NCBI GenBank assembly: GCA_937967325.1
Contig: CALBSQ010000263.1
Location: 1-6,924, forward strand
DNA: 6,924 nt
Origin: an uncultured Chloroflexota bacterium
GTDB lineage: Bacteria; Chloroflexota; UBA4733
Direction: 5' to 3'
Under the pieces are notes generated by a model that was not told where the DNA came from, did no database searches, and saw only the letters and a list, made by a program, of their open reading frames with translations. The first letter of the stretch is position 1, and each line of letters opens with the position of its first letter. Below are positions 5,409 to 6,924 of the stretch, piece by piece. Position numbers and translations under genes: made by a program.

Positions 5409-6347
5409 ATGTCGGACGCGGAGCTAGTACAGCTGGGGGAACGAGACCTTCCTGAAACTGCCGCGCTGTGCAGCATGACCATGCCGTATGACGACTGCTC
5501 GCCGGACCTGTTGCGCTACACCCTCTTCGATGGGGAGGAGGCCCCCGCCGAGCTGCGCCTGGGCCTGCGCCGGCAAGGCGCCCTCTGCGCGGTTGCTATC
5601 GGCGCGCTCAACGCTCGCTCGGAGGGTCCGTCCTCAGGTCACGTCAAGCTGGTGGCGACCCGGCCCGACTGCCAGCGGCGAGGCTACGCGCGCCGGCTGC
5701 TGGAGGAGCTGGAGGGTCGTTTACGATCTGCCGGGGTCAACGTCGTTCAGGTTTCCTTTTCCCGTCGTTATCTCGTCCCCGGTGTTGACCTGCGTCACAG
5801 CAAGGCGCTCTGCCTCTTCGACCGGCTGGGCTACGAGCGCCGGCCCTTTACCTACAATCTCAACGTCGACCTGAGCACACGGTCCTTTGACCCGACGCCG
5901 CATACGACTCGCCTTCAAGCCGAGGGCATTGTCGTCCGCCGTGTCCAGCGCGGCGACGAGGAGCGATTCAATGCCTATCTGGGCGAGCGTTGGAGTGCGG
6001 GCTGGCAGTACGAGGGCATGTACGTGCTCCGGAGCGGCCAAGACCCGATCCCCGGCCACATCGCGCTGGTGGGTCAAGATATCGTCGGTTTCTCTGTCTA
6101 CGACGCCACCCGACCGGGCTGGCTCGGTCCGATTGGCACGAACGCCGAGCTGCGCGGGCGGGACGTCGGAACCGCGCTGCTGCATGCTTGCCTATACGAC
6201 TGGCAATGCCAAGGCAGACACTGGGGCGAGATTGCTGGGATCGGTCCGCTCTACTTCTACGTCACCTCATGTGACGCCACCATCTGCCGGACCTGGCAGC
6301 GCTACGAGAAGACGCTCGCTGCCGATGCGAACGCGACCGCGCGTTGA
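5409..6347 (+). CDS. Tandem-domain GNAT family N-acetyltransferase
   Basis: This 312-residue protein contains two GNAT modules. In the first, the acetyl-CoA-binding motif A is VKLVATRPDCQRRGYARRLL (79-98), with the pyrophosphate-loop consensus Q-R-R-G-Y-A, followed by YLVPGVD (121-127) and a FDRLGY segment (137-142). The second begins near residue 174 (IVVRRVQRGDEERFNAYL) and has GPIGTNAELRGRDVGTALL (240-258) as its motif A, then GPLYFYVTSCDATICRTWQR (279-298), the place where related proteins read FY...GA...R. Architecturally it resembles double-GNAT enzymes such as the mycothiol synthase group, but the match is to the fold and not to a known substrate. The ATG has AAGGAG 4 bases upstream. 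The 3' end overlaps the NUDIX gene by 4 bases. It transfers acetyl groups to an unknown amine, probably in the cytosol. Confidence 0.88.
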   Translation: MSDAELVQLGERDLPETAALCSMTMPYDDCSPDLLRYTLFDGEEAPAELRLGLRRQGALCAVAIGALNARSEGPSSGHVKLVATRPDCQRRGYARRLLEELEGRLRSAGVNVVQVSFSRRYLVPGVDLRHSKALCLFDRLGYERRPFTYNLNVDLSTRSFDPTPHTTRLQAEGIVVRRVQRGDEERFNAYLGERWSAGWQYEGMYVLRSGQDPIPGHIALVGQDIVGFSVYDATRPGWLGPIGTNAELRGRDVGTALLHACLYDWQCQGRHWGEIAGIGPLYFYVTSCDATICRTWQRYEKTLAADANATAR

Positions 6348-6829
6348 ACCGCGGTCCAGCAACCATCGCGGCGGGCGGTGTGGTGCTGCACCAGGAGCGC
6401 GTGCTGCTGGTGCGGCTGACCTATAGCCGGCAGGCGGGGCGTTATATGCTGCCGGGCGGCTACGTCGACCCCGGCGAGACGATCGACCAGGCGGTGGTTC
6501 GGGAGGTGCGCGAGGAGACGGGGGTCGATGCGGCGGTGGACGGGCTGATCGGCGTCCGCGCGCGCGTCGAGGACGGCGTCAGCAACACCTATTGCCTCTT
6601 CCAGCTCCGCTACCTCGGCGGTACGCCGCGACCGCACGGCCGTGAGAATGACGACGTTCGCTGGTTTTCCCTGGCAGAACTTGGTCGCGATGACCCCGTC
6701 GAAGTGGTCGGCCTGGCTCGACTGGCTGCGACAGCGGTGCTCCGCGGCGAGACGCGGCTCATTCCCCGTCGCCCGTTGCCGGGCGACTGGCGCGGCTTCG
6801 ACGACGAACGCTGGCGGGTGTTTCTGTGA
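6344..6829 (+). CDS. NUDIX hydrolase
   Basis: This 161-residue protein carries a complete Nudix box, GX5EX7REUXEEXGU, at residues 39-61 (GYVDPGE, then seven residues, then REVREETGV). Glu57 and Glu58 should bind the divalent metal that drives hydrolysis of a nucleoside-diphosphate-linked substrate. The strand AAGGVVLHQERVLLVRL (9-25) and LPGGY (36-40) are typical of the fold, and DDVRWFSLAEL (103-113) is the usual C-terminal element. The start is TTG at 6344, inside the GNAT stop codon (TTGA), with no strong Shine-Dalgarno sequence, so it is probably translated by coupling. The N-terminus MNRGPATIAAGGVVL matches the family well; a later GTG start would cut into the first strand. Substrate (ADP-ribose, NADH, a dNTP or another) cannot be deduced. 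Confidence 0.93.
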   Translation: MNRGPATIAAGGVVLHQERVLLVRLTYSRQAGRYMLPGGYVDPGETIDQAVVREVREETGVDAAVDGLIGVRARVEDGVSNTYCLFQLRYLGGTPRPHGRENDDVRWFSLAELGRDDPVEVVGLARLAATAVLRGETRLIPRRPLPGDWRGFDDERWRVFL

Positions 6830-6924
6830 GGGCCTCCGCTGTCCGGCCCGCTGCTGATATTCCCGTACTCGCTCCGTCGCACACCGTCAGGTCGCTGCAA
6901 TTCGTTGTGGCACACCGGACTTGC
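6830..6924. other. Non-coding tail after the NUDIX gene
   Basis: No credible open frame, RNA gene or intrinsic terminator is visible in these 95 bases up to the window edge. Confidence 0.5.

Noticed and set aside
5721..6185. Minus-strand open frame (154 codons) inside the GNAT gene
   Set aside because: Antisense to clear GNAT motifs, no ribosome-binding site and no domain.
6841..6920. GTCCGG and CCGGAC as a possible terminator after the NUDIX gene
   Set aside because: The arms are only 6 bases and nearly 70 bases apart, with no T-run.

Overview
The window is GC-rich bacterial chromosome with ordinary, tightly packed genes. The dipeptide/oligopeptide-type ABC cassette, the Tat-type lipoprotein signal with a long Ser/Ala linker, the two TTG starts and the overall composition suggest a Chloroflexota (Thermomicrobia-like) or another high-GC, Gram-positive-type lineage. 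This placement is an inference from style, not from a marker gene. I see no rRNA, tRNA, CRISPR array, insertion sequence or phage gene.

Layout. Positions 1-5312 are read on the minus strand. In transcription order they hold: a VOC/glyoxalase-fold metalloenzyme (5312-4902); a 280-base leader and promoter region; a peptide/nickel-type substrate-binding lipoprotein (4621-2783); a short gap with a perfect 11-bp stem-loop; a DppB-type permease with a TTG start (2705-1746); a DppC-type permease only 3 bases further on (1742-822); and, after 40 bases, an AI-2E-family membrane protein cut off by the window edge (781-1). Positions 5409-6829 are read on the plus strand: a tandem-domain GNAT acetyltransferase and a NUDIX hydrolase whose TTG start overlaps the GNAT stop. 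The two groups diverge from a 96-base intergenic region (5313-5408).

How the genes work together. The lipoprotein and the two permeases form an ABC importer for peptides or similar small solutes, but no ATPase gene lies where it would normally follow the permeases, so the energising subunits must come from elsewhere. The stem-loop after the lipoprotein gene fits a device that lets the binding protein be made in excess over the permeases. The GNAT and NUDIX genes look translationally coupled; their substrates cannot be told from sequence.

The least explained DNA is the 280-base leader of the lipoprotein gene. It holds a good -35 hexamer, four copies of the heptamer CGAACCA, a 22-bp near-perfect palindrome, and an inverted repeat that could hide the ribosome-binding site and compete with another hairpin. 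I found no clear sign of a new defence or mobile system.
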